Assembly: GCA_030159075.1 (NCBI GenBank)
Contig: BROG01000246.1
Location: forward strand, 310,001-374,000
Length of the DNA stretch: 64,000 nt
DNA from: Atrina japonica
Lineage: Eukaryota; Mollusca; Bivalvia; Pterioida; Pinnidae
Direction of reading: 5' to 3'
Notes under the pieces: generated by a model
What the model saw: the letters and a program-made list of their open reading frames with translations, nothing else
What the model was told of the DNA's origin: nothing
Database searches by the model: none
Part shown: positions 34,242 through 44,861 of the stretch, piece by piece
Layout: each line of letters begins with the position of its first letter
Position numbering within the stretch: the first letter of the stretch is position 1
Program-made: the position numbers and the translations under genes

Positions 34242-35237
34242 CTAGCAGAAAAAAGAAACTGTGCAGTTTAGTAATTTCATTTATAGATTCATATACAAAA
34301 TATTATGTTGCATTATGTATATCATTATTTAATATAATGCATTGTCTTTCAATTCAAACATCAAATCACTGATTATGTCCATTATGGCTGATATGAACAG
34401 CCACTGAAAGTAGGGGGGATGCAAAAAGGTTTCACAAGTTTAATGGCATGTATGACCGCCATTTGCACCAATGCATTCTTTACACCTACGACGCACTAAA
34501 TGAATCAGGTTATGCAGAGATGCCTGGGGAATGTTCCGCCATATGCACAATAAAGAACAATGCAAAATGTCCAATATACATGTAGCAAAGGGGTTTGACT
34601 CTTGAGGTAGATGTCATTCCATTTCATCCCAAACATATTCTAAAGGTGATAAATCCGGTGACATCGCAGGCCAGGGTATCACATTCATGCTGTAGATATT
34701 CACTAACAACGCGTGCGGTGTGCGATCCTGTGTTGTCCTGCTGCAGAATGACGTTACCCTGGTTGTTGTGAATGAATGAATCAATGTGCTGACGTACAAT
34801 TTCGTCACGGTAGCGTAAACTGGTTGAGTTGCCCTCCACTATCACCAAAGGGGGTCCTTCCATGTGTTGTAATTCCACCCCAGACCACAACCCTCCCTCT
34901 GTCGATTTGCAAATGATCATTTTCAATCATATAAGGCATCTCTCAATCAAAATTTAATTCCAAAAACCAATGTTTTTCTGTTTCAACACATTGAATACTG
35001 TTAATGAATGCAAGAAATTCTGATTGATTACTTACCGAGTGTCGCTTAGGTTTGAAACTCAAGAAAAACGTGCTGTGGCCATGAAGGCAAATCCAACACG
35101 ATATTTAACAAATTGAGTATTCAGACATCCATTTAGTATATTAAACTATTGCCTTTAAGAATAAAGAGGAATCAACGAGTACTTTTTATGTTTTTATCTA
35201 ACTTTTAAGTATTAACAGAGTTTCTTTTTTCCGCTAG
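34242..35237 (-). mobile_element. Tc1-like transposon relic, 996 bp
   Basis: Ends are CTAGCAGAAAAAAGAAACTG and, as reverse complement of the right, CTAGCGGAAAAAAGAAACTC, with TA at 34240-34241 and 35238-35239. It carries the C-terminal half of a transposase and lacks the N-terminal DNA-binding half. Confidence 0.9.
34440..34926 (-). pseudogene. Tc1-like transposase remnant (DDE catalytic half)
   Basis: From 34926 downwards the minus strand encodes GGLWSGVELQHMEGPPLVIV, then SFIHNNQGNVILQQDNTGSH (the conserved Asp in QQDNT), then after a frameshift VIPWPAMSPDLSPLEYVWDE (the catalytic Glu in SPLEYVW), and finally IPQASLHNLIHLVRRRC and CIGANGGHTCH before the stop at 34440. The Asp-to-Glu spacing is about 34 residues, as in DD34E Tc1 elements. 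The missing N-terminus and the frameshift near 34690 make it non-functional. Confidence 0.88.
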
Positions 35238-35330
35238 TATATTTCTAACCCCACTCCACTTATGATGTAGGGATAATATACCCTAAATGTAAACAATTCT
35301 TTAACCCCAGCACCCCCCATGGTATTTCTT

Positions 35331-36580
35331 TATAAAACAGGCTGGCAACAGATACAGAGTATATCAAAGCTGTATATCTTTACATCTTGTGTGTTAACAA
35401 GGCACTGATTTATTCGACTTTCTCTTGATTTAATGCTGAACACGAAACATGTATACTTCAAACATTCCATCAACAGATATCCCTCACACGCATTACAATC
35501 ATTTACATTGCAATTTCTTAAAAATGAATTATTTTTAAACCTAAAATATAACTTAAAGCCTGCCATTAGTTATTTGCACTCACAGCAGATGAATGCATGT
35601 TTTATCACCAAATTCTGACTGTGAACAGAGTTATCGCAAGACCAGACTTGGTGAAATAATATAGATAAGACTTCTATTAAATAAAGCTCTTTGTTACGGC
35701 TTGAATTTGCTTTCATTCATCGTTCTCCTATACGTGAATGTTCTGTCACTGTAGCAACCTGATTCAACCATTAATGATAGTAACATATTTATCTGTTAAA
35801 ATTCTTTGGAAATAAAATTACAAGGAGCAAAAAGACATGTTTGATTCTGTGTCCCAATCAACATACAGCAGTGGAGGTTGAAGTGTCGAAGAGTGCAAAT
35901 CTGTCAAACTGAAGCAAGAATTCCATCCAAACACACACACACATAGACACACAAACATGGGCATACATGTACACAAATACACACACCTACACAGATGCTC
36001 TCACACACACACACAAACACACATGAACAGGGACACACACCAACACAGACACACACACACATACATACACAGACACACACAAGACACACACACATGCATA
36101 CAAAATTTGAAAGTTGAAAGTTGAAAATGTGTAATGTTAACGACGGATGATGACAGACAAAAGACGATCGCAATAGGTCACCTTGAGCAAATCCATTTGA
36201 TAAAAAGTAAAGCTGAAATGTGTGTCATGGTATAAGCACATATCGCATGCATGTGAAACAAAACTAAGTCAGAGTAAATTCATACCTCTTTGCAGGAAGT
36301 AAATACATGTAATATTAATAAAAAAAAAAGGTGATGCACACCTGTTAAGTAATTATTGTACCTACCTGTACGAAAGTCATAAATTTCATTTTGCATCTCA
36401 ACAGATGGTGGGGTGCTAACATCTGAACAACATTATGTTAAGTTATAATTGCTGTTCAATGTATAATGTGTAAACAAACGCAATAGATATCTACATCGTC
36501 TTTCCGAAAAACGAAAATCAAGAAGACACTGAAATACAAATGTACATCACTATCACTAAACCGAGCCATTAATCGGTACA
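35331..36580. other. Unassigned segment with CA-rich tract
   Basis: 35925-36095 is an interrupted (CA)n tract. Just after it, GATGACAGACAAAAGACGAT and CGCAATAGGTCACCTTGAGC resemble the 3' end of a dispersed repeat common in bivalves as I recall. Nothing coding. Confidence 0.4.
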
Positions 36581-36586
36581 TGTTGA

Positions 36587-36669
36587 CTCATCAACCCCTG
36601 AAAAACAATGGACACTTCTGTAAATCAATGTTTTAGACCAGTCCAAATGTGTCTTTAGGGGTGAAGGAG
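36587..36669 (+). mobile_element. Short TTAA-type MITE, copy 3
   Basis: Body CTCATCAACCCCTGAAAAAC to TTAGGGGTGAAGGAG. The right TTAA is intact, and the left has mutated to TTGA. Confidence 0.8.
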
Positions 36670-36764
36670 TTAAGCACTGTTAAATTTTTTGTATTTCACC
36701 ATCATCTTGAGTTTACGATTCTTTATAGGTGCTGCAGGCCACAATTTATAACAGAAGTCACTGT

Positions 36765-36910
36765 TACCCATTTACAGGTTACACTAAAAGGAATGACCAT
36801 AACCTGCAGGTTACGATAGCAATAATGACGACTTAAAAATGAAATTCATCAAGAACGAAAAGGAAGTTACGTAATTTGTATCTGTCGTAACCTCCACGTA
36901 ACCTGAATGA
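36765..36910. repeat. Cluster of inverted GTTAC/GTAAC motifs
   Basis: TTACAGGTTACAC, the perfect palindrome TAACCTGCAGGTTA, then TCGTAACCTCCACGTAACCT. AGGTTACGATAG and CTGTCGTAACCT can pair as a stem across about 70 nt. It could be a regulatory cluster or a decayed palindromic MITE. Confidence 0.5.
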
Positions 36911-37211
36911 TCACTCCCGTGTTATTGTGTGGTCTGGTGACGCTTTTCTTTCTATTACATATTTATTTATTAGAATATCAAATTTGGTAAGCAGTAAAAA
37001 TGTCAAAATTCTCTTACAACAATGCACGATTGTGTTTCCATGCACATCAGAATATTGCGTTTTTAAGAGAAAATAAAAAATACCAGAAAACTTGACTTCA
37101 TGATTGTTTTTAAATAAAAAGATAAAACGTACAATCAAAGCCTAAATGGGAGTCTGAATGGTTTGTCAGGCAAAAATATGCAGAATTTTAAAACACATAC
37201 ATCTAACTAAT

Positions 37212-37379
37212 ACAGTGGAACTAGTATTGAGAAACCACCCCATCTGCCACTGAAATGTGGTCTCTCAAGACAGGTGGTCTCTCATAAGGTTTTATTTATA
37301 AGTATATATATTTAACCATTTGGTTTTTCCAATGTGGTTTTAAAAGACAGGTGGTCTTTCATGACAATGGTCTCCTCTG
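37212..37379 (+). mobile_element. Tigger-like MITE (GTGGTCTCTC family)
   Basis: Flanked by TA. Left CAGTGGAACTAGTATTGAGA, right end reverse complement CAGAGGAGACCATTGTC. Body GACAGGTGGTCTCTCATAAG and AGACAGGTGGTCTTTCATGA. Confidence 0.7.
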
Positions 37380-37381
37380 TA

Positions 37382-37460
37382 TGGTCAACTTTATATAGCC
37401 TGGCGGGAAGGACTCTGCTGACCCATTTCTTGACCTGCAGGGCATATTTAAAATTTTAGG
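37382..37460 (-). repeat. Dispersed repeat, reverse fragment of the 1-240/1888-2140 family
   Basis: TATATAGCCTGGCGGG and CTTGACCTGCAGG with TTTTAGGTAATATAGCATAA are the inverse of the block at about 2055-2140. Confidence 0.45.
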
Positions 37461-37537
37461 TAATATAGCATAATGATATAAATGCCCAGAGAAATCATTC
37501 ATACTTGTTACCATATATCTACGGATATCCAGGAGAA

Positions 37538-37808
37538 CAGTCGTGGCTCTGCGGTAGAGTGCCTGATGTGCAACTGGAGGGTCGCGAGTTCGAACCTTGG
37601 CAGAGGCGGCTGGCTTTTCCTGTACTTTGGATGAGACAGTAAAAACCGAGGTCCCATGTCACAGTAGGTGTTGGCACGTTAAAGAACCCTCACTGCTCGT
37701 TGGCCATAAGTGCCGAGCATAGGCCAAAATTTGAACCTCTTCACCTGCATTATAATGACTAAAAGGTTCTTTTGTGGGACATTCAACAACAATACAACAA
37801 CAACAACA
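37538..37808 (+). mobile_element. SINE-3 (tRNA-headed)
   Basis: The head CGTGGCTCTGCGGTAGAGTG (box A) and GCGAGTTCGAACCTTGG (box B) is followed by a body with CACGTTAAAGAACCCTCAC and ending in CAACAA repeats. The conserved internal GTTAAAGAACCC block is of a kind shared by several animal SINE families. The assignment to a named superfamily is left open. Confidence 0.8.
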
Positions 37809-37809
37809 G

Positions 37810-38440
37810 ATATCCAGTGTGGAACAAAATGTTTACACATGTAGCTTTCATAACCGAAAAGTGAATAGAGTCATGTGTAAAAAAAATATATATAATCACA
37901 AGATTCACCAAGTTATGTGAATCAGACAATACATAGACGGAATGATTGCCATCAGGCGGTATAATTGATGCTTCAATGATTTTTAGGACACTAAATATAT
38001 ACAACAGTCCATAAGGGTCCTATACAGGGATAGAAATTAAACTTGATCTGCAATCAAGGAGCCATCTGGGCTTGTATGTCAGGATTTTTTGGAGTCCTGA
38101 GTTGCATGTCTGAAAGCCCAGAAACTTGCTCTTCTTATAACATGCTATTTAAAACATCTTACTACGAAAACATATTTTAAAGCAATTCATACACTTGCTA
38201 CATGTAGCAAGGTACACTCAGTTTACAAGAATATCAGTTGAAATTTGTGAAAGTGCAAGATATACCCCTAAATTTTCAGTAGCCACTTGGGCTAACACAC
38301 CGTGAAATCTTCCAGCCCAGCTCAGTTTTTACTCGCCATAGGCTACTGGACCTTTTTAGTTAAGTAGTAATATCTTATTCTTATGGTGAAAATATGTCAA
38401 AAATATTAAACAAACAAAAACAACTTGCATTAAAAGACAA
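37810..38440. other. Unassigned AT-rich segment
   Basis: No exon, RNA or element recognised. Confidence 0.35.
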
Positions 38441-38449
38441 TATGTCCTA

Positions 38450-38715
38450 CAGTTAAAAAATACCTCCTATAGAAGAACAGTTGGAAGTAACTGCTATATA
38501 GAACAGTTAAAAGTAACTCCTTTAAGAGAAAAATTAAAAAAAAAATCCTACAGGAGAACGACTGATGACAACTTCTATAGAAGAACAACTAAAAATAACT
38601 CCTACAGGAGAGCAGTTGTAAATAATACCAATGGTGCAAAAGTTGACAAAAACAAACAGTAGAAAATAACTCCTATTGGAAAATAGTTGAAAATAACTAC
38701 ATAACAGTTGAAAAT
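38450..38715 (+). repeat. Short satellite, about 30 bp unit (AACAGTTGAAAATAACTCCT)
   Basis: Around nine imperfect units of GAACAGTTGAAAATAACTCC followed by TATAGA or TACAGGA. Confidence 0.85.
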
Positions 38716-38756
38716 TCCATTCATATGTAGTCATTTGTAATAATTTGACTTCTGAA

Positions 38757-38787
<31 letters not shown>

Positions 38788-38827
38788 ATATCAATGATAC
38801 AAAAAGAAAAAAAAAAAAAAACAAAAA

Positions 38828-38858
<31 letters not shown>

Positions 38859-38910
38859 CAAAATCAAAAAACAAAACAAACAAACAAAATACAATACTAC
38901 ATATAAATCC
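38757..38910. repeat. (TC)n then A-rich CAAAA low complexity
   Basis: About 13 TC dinucleotides, then AAACAAAACAAAAAC-type sequence to about 38890. Confidence 0.9.
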
Positions 38911-39476
38911 TAAATTCTTTATTATAGATTTATTTTGATCTTCTGTTCAATTTTTTTCCATGAAGAAATCGGCAAATATTCTGGTTCTACAGTGATACTA
39001 GTATCTTAATGATATATGACACTGATAATCAATCATTTCTACATAAATGACCCATGAACAGGAATAATTAAGTTATCATTTTTCCATATTTTTCTGTATT
39101 TATTATCGAGCCCGGTTTCCTTTGACTTGGTGTGTCCTCATTACGTATGGGCAGCTGCATTAGTTAGATAAAAAAATTCATGTATGCATTAATATTAACA
39201 CTTGTTCACCGATGCATCCTCTGTTGCACTGACTTACCTTAATATTTTGTTTATTGTGTATATTGGCATGCAGAGCTTTTGGCTGCACAAATTACTACAA
39301 TTTTCTATGTAATTGTGGCAAAATTTAGTTACTTATCAAGAAAACACCTGCATTCACCTGTTGATTTTGATTTTGAGGGGTCCCACACAATTTTTACTGA
39401 TTCAATATTTAGAACTATAAGTAATTCAATCGTATTTATTCTGTCACCCATGAAGTGAAGATCATAAAGTATGTTA
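38911..39476. other. Unassigned AT-rich segment
   Basis: A consensus minus-strand donor (AAG, then GTAAGTCAG) lies at about 39228-39236. The upstream open interval is only about 15 codons with a poor acceptor, so it is not called. Confidence 0.3.
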
Positions 39477-39480
39477 TTAA

Positions 39481-39562
39481 TTCATTGACCCCTGAAAAAC
39501 ATTGGACTCTTCTGTAAATCAATGACTTAGACCAGTCCAAATGTGTCTTCAGGGGTGAATAG
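39481..39562 (+). mobile_element. Short TTAA-type MITE, copy 4
   Basis: Left TTAA at 39477-39480 and body TTCATTGACCCCTGAAAAAC to TTCAGGGGTGAATAGG. The right target has decayed. Confidence 0.78.
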
Positions 39563-40055
39563 GTTTTATGTCCCAACAAGAATTTATTACTTACTATATG
39601 GATTTTTAATTTTATGGGGAGATAATTTCGCATTTTTCTCGAAAAAAACTTATTCACGGGTATTAAATTTCAAGCAAGACCGTTTCCAAAACAGATGTAT
39701 AATAAGAATTGCAGTAAAGCTCATAATATTTTGTGATTCGTGTATATGACGAATGAGTTTTGATTGGTAAATAATTTTTGTAATTTTGATAAGTAATGTT
39801 TTTTACTTTCTGATACTTCATAAGTATAATGTATTTTATTCACGGGTATCTAAATTCACGGTATTTTTTATTTACCGCAGATTTAACCCCCCCCCCCCCG
39901 CAAATAAAAGCAACTATACAGTATTTTGAACCATCAAATTAGCATAAGGTGAAACAGAGAGCATAACTCATTTCGTTTGTTTTGAAAAAATATTTATGCC
40001 ACACACAACAATTTTTTTTAGTAAAATATTAAATATGGTGACAGCTAGTCTTTAA
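39563..40055. other. Unassigned AT-rich segment
   Basis: Contains a run of about 12 C near 39888-39899. No element recognised. Confidence 0.35.
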
Positions 40056-40076
40056 AGGGGCATTAGCTGTGTTTAA

Positions 40077-40125
<49 letters not shown>

Positions 40126-40446
40126 CAGATTTTTTCTAATTTTACTACTTGTACTTGATGTACAATAACAGGTATAAAAAATCTTATATTCCTATATATT
40201 GTGTAAAAATAATGTCAGGTCCAGTGTGGTATGCACATACATATAGTAAGGTCAAATTAATCAATTGCAAGTGAATTATTGACAAACTGGGTTTCTCAAG
40301 CAATTTTCAAAAATTATACAGGAATAATTTTATGCCTGTGTATATCACTTCTTTGTTATTGTACATCAAAAAAAAAAAAGGAAAGAAAACTTTTGGAAAA
40401 AAAAAAAAAAAAAAAAAAAAAAAGGGTGCTACTAATGCCCCTTTTA
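40056..40446 (+). mobile_element. Foldback-type MITE (GGGCATTAGCTGT family)
   Basis: Ends are AAAGGGGCATTAGCTGTG and CTAATGCCCCTTTT. Each arm begins with a long A-run (40078-40123 and about 40397-40423), then ACTACTTGTACTTGATGTAC and CCTATATATTGTGTAAAAAT on the left, and the inverse-type TTGTTATTGTACATCAA on the right. The right end abuts a SINE-1 copy. Confidence 0.8.
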
Positions 40447-40632
40447 TACTGGAGGGGAGAACCTGGTTACAATGTACCTGGGAAGACTTTACCGGCCTTC
40501 CGGGAGTAAACTGGCAGACTTTCTCACAAAATCAGCTTTCGGTTCCTGCAGGGCTCGAACTTAGCTGTCAAGAGGTGAGGGACTTCATGGGTTTTAAAAA
40601 ATGATGTTTTAACTAATAACCCACAGAGGCCC
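40447..40632 (-). mobile_element. SINE-1, reverse orientation, tail truncated
   Basis: Minus-strand head and body are present (ACCTCTTGACAGC, GAAAGTCTGCCAGTTTAC, CATTGTAACCAGGTTCTCC). The tail is missing at the junction with the foldback MITE. Confidence 0.7.
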
Positions 40633-40725
40633 TGCTCAGTTGGTAAATCAAGCACCGGAACTTCAACATGAAGGTCCCTTGTTTGATCCCAGATTTTCAT
40701 AGGTAATATTTTTAACTTGTTTGCC
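40628..40725 (+). mobile_element. SINE-2 head fragment
   Basis: GCTCAGTTGGTAAATCAAGC and CTTGTTTGATCCCAGATTTT parallel the head of 20236-20512. Head-to-head with the SINE-1 copy. Confidence 0.5.
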
Positions 40726-40914
40726 TTGGCTCCCTTTCACCTTCCCTTAAAATATTTAATTTAAGCTTCTATAATTCATCCACATGCATATATAAAAGAT
40801 GAATTGTAGTACCAGCAAGTTAATTCTAGTGTTTTTTGGTTTTTCAACTGACGAAAACTATACAAAACATTTGCATGTGAAAATTTAATATGCAATACAA
40901 AGTGACCTTTAATA

Positions 40915-41782
40915 CAGTAAAAATTTGATAAGTCGAAGTTCAAGGGACCACCAAGAAAAGTTTGAAACATCAGGGCCCAAAGTCACCAAATTTACTCAGT
41001 ACTCAAGCTCAACTAGTTTTTCATGATTTTAAGGCAGAGAAATCATTATTTATTCTGTAACTGGACATGTTTGTATATACTGGTGGCATATAATTGTAAA
41101 TAATTGTGAAAGTCATTGCTCATTTGAAGAATACTTTAAAAATATTAATAAAATGTCTGAGTACGTACTCAAATTTTGAGTACCGTACTCAACGTATTTA
41201 TTCATTTTTTGCATGAAAATCATAAGTGTGACACAAAAATTTATAAGTGAATGATGTAAAATAATGATATGTTTCTTATTCACTCAAATTTGGAAATTTT
41301 ACAAACAATTATATAGTCAAAATAATGAAATAAACGTTGAGCTTGAGTATTGAGTAAATTTGGTGACTTCGGGCCCAGGACTTTGACTCTTGGATGGTAA
41401 CTGAGAATCATACGATTTTTAGTTTTAGAGGTTCTATTTGGTGCATATGACTGCCTCGAAACCATTTAAGACACATACAATTTCATTATAATTCGTAATT
41501 AGTGCTAAAGGTGAATTAATGTTGGTGAAATTGAAACAATGGGTATTTATTAGAAGGAGAAGAATTATCATGTAAATTTGGACTTCGAATTATATGTATG
41601 AATTTTCGTTATTTTTTTTAAAAAATGGGCCCAAAAATTTATTCGAAACATTGAGAAATTTGACTCATAAAAGTTCAAATTTATAAGTAGCGCTATATAA
41701 CAAAATCATTCGGGACTTTGTCAATAGCAGGAAACCGTGAGAAATTCGACTCACTAAAGTTCGACTCATCGAAGTTCTATTG
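40915..41782. mobile_element. Pogo-like non-autonomous element, 868 bp
   Basis: TA-flanked (40913-40914 and 41783-41784). Ends CAGTAAAAATTTGATAAGTC and (reverse complement) CAATAGAACTTCGATGAGTC. It contains a nested element at 40971-41378. No transposase frame. Confidence 0.7.
40971..41378. mobile_element. hAT-like MITE, about 408 bp, nested
   Basis: About 40-bp arms: CAGGGCCCAAAGTCACCAAA on the left and, as reverse complement of the right, GGGCCCGAAGTCACCAAATT, continuing TTACTCAATACTCAAGCTCA. Lies inside the left arm of the pogo-like element, so it is younger. Confidence 0.75.
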
Positions 41783-41784
41783 TA

Positions 41785-42640
41785 TCATCGAGAAGTGCTT
41801 CATAACACACATTTATGTCTGCTTATTTACTCAAATCAATAATCTAAAATTGAAAAATAATACTTACATTTGTAGATGGAACAGATATAATTTCGGAGGA
41901 GACAAATGATTCATATTTTAAGTGTCTCTGTTTGAAATTTATCACGTCTTCTTTGCGAAGGAATAAATTGTAAAACAATTTCCAATATTTTTTTCAACTC
42001 AAAATGTTTTCCACTGTAAAGATTTATCAACGACTTGCGCTGAATGAGATTTCGGAACAAAATCATATATGTCACGTCCTCCCCACGGATAAGTTTCCGT
42101 ACAAAAAACTCCAGAATTCATATGAAATCTTGGGTTTTTGTCTATTAAATCACAAATTATGTGCATATTTTCCAATTTGCATAAATATGTGTTGCTACGA
42201 CTATCTCATACGGTATTTTCTTCTAATGATATTTTTCAGCTATCGGAATGAAATGAACAATCAATGAAAAAACCATTTGTTTCCTCGATTAATAGGACTT
42301 AATTAACTCGTAGGCATGTTATGAATTGTCAAACGATTGACAACAAATCAAGAAATATTGTGAATTGTGGCCATTAATTCAACACTCATTTATGACAAAA
42401 CTTAAAAATGGAAATGTTATATGTAATAAATTAAGTAAATTCTTAATGACAATTGACAACGAAGCCAAACTAAAACGAATTAAGTTTTTCCTGCCAAGAA
42501 ACCATTCTTGATTTTCAAAATTATGTATTGATCCTATTGTTTGTTACAAAGAGCATTTTAGATTATCATCCATTATCATTCCAAAACTTTTTATAAGCAT
42601 ATCACGCTTTAAAAATCTGATCTTTCACCCATAGCCCAGG
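41785..42640. other. Unassigned AT-rich segment
   Basis: A minus-strand donor-like GTAAGTATT near 41862 follows a short frame starting MNHLSPPKLYLFHLQ, but there is no other support. The 87-codon plus frame at 42004-42267 has no domain. Confidence 0.3.
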
Positions 42641-42644
42641 TTAC

Positions 42645-43085
42645 AGCATGACCCGAATTCCAGTCTTAACTCTGAATAGAATGTAAGGAAACATCGGCTG
42701 TTTTATGTGGGGTTTTGAAACCAGAACCAGAACCAGGTTCTTAATTCTGCCAGCCTTGCTGGATACTATCAGGAAACATATGCTGTTAATATGGTGTCTT
42801 GCACTTATGGTCAGCCCAAGTCTCGATGGAATATAAAGAAACCTAAGCTGTTTACGTGTGGTCTTGCACCAAAAGTCAGCCCTCGGACCCACATTCTGGC
42901 CTTACTGGAATTTGTGGAAACCCAATATAAACCCAAGTTTTATATGGGGTCTTGCATACTTAGTCAATCGAAGGATTTTCTTGTTGGAATTTAAGGAAAC
43001 GTAAGCTGTTTTATACGGGGTCTCGGACTCTTAATCAATCAAAGGATTGTCTTGTTTGAATTTAAGGAAACCTAAGCTGTTTTAT
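42645..43085 (+). repeat. Degenerate satellite, about 75 bp unit (GGAAACCTAAGCTGTTTTAT)
   Basis: Six units spaced 67-83 bp, each with GGAAACCTAAGCTGTTTTAT, GTGGGGTCTTGCA and a CAGTC/CAATC block. Confidence 0.8.
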
Positions 43086-43654
43086 GTGATGAAGTTTGAC
43101 AATTTATAGCCACTTGCCAAAACTTAATAGACATTATCATTTTTTTACTATATATTTCATATAAAAAATAATATTTTTTCCGAAAAATATTGTGAACCTA
43201 TTTCTTATCAGATTTCAATGGGATTTTCACTGTTAAACACAAAATTGGATAGTTTATCAGCGCTCTACAATGCGACCAAATCACTCGCAAATGCGACCGT
43301 TTTTTAGATTTTGGCGAGTGTTTATCCTCATTCAGTCGCCACATTGCGACCAGATTTTCCCCGAACCGGAAATCAAAAGTTTGTCCGTTCTCACTGTGAA
43401 ATTACATGATCGAAATCATGGTCTGTTATGCGCTTTACAACAACAAATTTGGTTATTCAGTTTCGATAAACTAGAGCATCTAACTCACGTGGATTACTGT
43501 ATAAAAAACACGTTGTATTGCTCTCATGTTTTCGACTTGAAATTTTCTTAACAGCACACGATGATTTCTCTCGGTCGATTTCAACAGAAGCATCATTAGA
43601 CACTACTAAATTTAAACGATCTTGGTTAAAGGAATACTGGAACAAAGTTATGGC

Positions 43655-43758
43655 TAGTGTTCGACTAGGCCGAACTTTCTGCCCCGATTTTTTTTATTTT
43701 AATTTAAGCGATTTTGAAGTGGTAAAATCGGGGCAGAAAGTTCGGCATAGTGTTCGAC
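43655..43758. mobile_element. 82-bp hairpin insertion with 11-bp direct repeats
   Basis: TAGTGTTCGAC occurs at 43655-43665 and 43748-43758. Between the copies, 43669-43691 is the exact reverse complement of 43724-43746 (23-bp stem, core GAACTTTCTGCCCCGAT) around a 32-nt AT-rich loop. The direct repeats look like a target-site duplication of a tiny palindromic insertion. Insert plus one duplicate is 93 bp, so the surrounding open frame is preserved. Confidence 0.75.
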
Positions 43759-43789
43759 GATTCATCAAGGCAGACCACAGCCTAAGTTT

Positions 43790-43865
43790 CCTTTGGGGAT
43801 TATATCGTGGCCGTTTTATCATCGGGTAAACACAATAAAACGGGCCGCGACAGAATCCCCAAAGG
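43790..43865. repeat. Second hairpin, about 30-bp imperfect stem
   Basis: 43790-43801 (CCTTTGGGGATT) pairs with 43854-43865, and 43811-43819 (CCGTTTTAT) pairs with 43835-43843. The intervening bases mostly pair with one bulge, around a 15-nt loop. Confidence 0.75.
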
Positions 43866-44861
43866 GATTAACCACAGTTCGGAACTTCATAATTTTATCT
43901 GTAAATTAGAAAAAATCCGAGAGTCGGACAAACACCTATAAATTAAAGAACTTCATAGTGTTTTGTCTGACGATCAAGTCATGGGTGTTTGACTCTAGAT
44001 TTTAACTTACAGGCAAAATTTCAATTCTAGTGGGCAGTCTCTGTTTTGTAAATTCTGTCGAAAAGAAACTGGCGCTAAATATGTAAAAACAAAGTTTAAG
44101 GTTGCCTCGATATTAGAGCAACAAATATGAAAAATATAGGCATATAAACACTACTGGATTGATAAAAAATGCACACAAAAGGTCAACATGCAGTTAATAA
44201 CCTTGTTTTAAATGGATTGAAACAATAAAATGTTACATAAACTTAGAAAATTAATATTTTATTTCATTTCTATATTTTCATCCAGTGGATTTTTTTATAT
44301 ATATATATATTGGCGAGTAAAAGTTCCTGGCTGGCTAGTAAAATTTCTGGTTCACTGGCCAAATGAAGAGTGAATTTTTTTAGTGTTGTAGAGCCCTGGT
44401 TTTATCATTTATTTTTATTTCAATTTTCTGAATTAGATATTTAAAAATTCATCAATTTCAACAGAAAGTTTAATTTTTGTGATGAAAATTTCATCTTTGT
44501 GTAAGTAAAATTGTGATATCTAATTTTTACTTTTTGTTTAAATTTTCATATTTTTGAAATTACAAATTAGAGAATTACATCCAAATCACTACAGAAACTT
44601 GGAAACATTCTCTGTTTAACAGTGTAAATTCTATTCAAATGCCATAAGAAATGTCTTGACAATATTTTTTTAAAAAAAATGAGGTTTTATATGAAATATA
44701 TAGAAAAAAATGATAATGTCTATAAACTTTTAGCAAGTGGCTATACATGGCAAAGGTTGTTGGTCTTTTCCTAAATAATACTTAGTTTTTTCTCTTCATC
44801 CATTAAAACATGCCACCACTGTATTAACTAAAACCAAATGTGACATAAAAAAATCAAACTA

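Larger units (their letters stand above)
33105..35330 (+). repeat. Degenerate satellite, about 90 bp unit, split by two transposons
   Basis: Units carry AATATACCCTAAATGTCAAC followed by a C-rich TAACCCCACTCCACTTA block. The array spans 33105-33567 and resumes at 35240-35330. It is interrupted by a hAT-like MITE (33568-34235) and a Tc1-like relic (34242-35237). Confidence 0.8.
43604..44110 (+). pseudogene. hAT-type transposase N-terminal remnant
   Basis: TTKFKRSWLKEYWNKV is encoded at about 43604-43651, and FCKFCRKETGAKYVKTKFK followed by VASILEQQ at about 44044-44127 in a different frame. A short basic Trp-Leu segment followed by a CxxC zinc-binding module is how several hAT-derived transposases and their domesticated relatives begin. 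The hairpins and frameshifts lie between the two parts, and no catalytic domain is present. Confidence 0.4.
43258..44398 (+). mobile_element. hAT-like transposon relic, about 1.14 kb
   Basis: Ends CAGCGCTCTACAATGCGACC and (reverse complement of the right) CAGGGCTCTACAACACTAAA. The flanks AGTTTATC and GTTTTATC are a plausible 8-bp target duplication with two changes. It carries remnants of a transposase N-terminus and two strong hairpins, and is more GC-rich than the host element. Confidence 0.65.
43107..44743. mobile_element. Tc1/mariner-type MITE split by a hAT-like relic
   Basis: The left TAGCCACTTGCCAAAACTTA and the right end (reverse complement TAGCCACTTGCTAAAAGTTT) are inverted and TA-flanked. 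The left arm is about 150 bp, and the right arm (44407-44743) mirrors it through TATAGACATTATCA and TTAAACAGAGAATGTTTCC-type blocks. Without the insert the element would be about 0.5 kb. Left-arm copies recur at 44862 and 45276. Confidence 0.75.
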
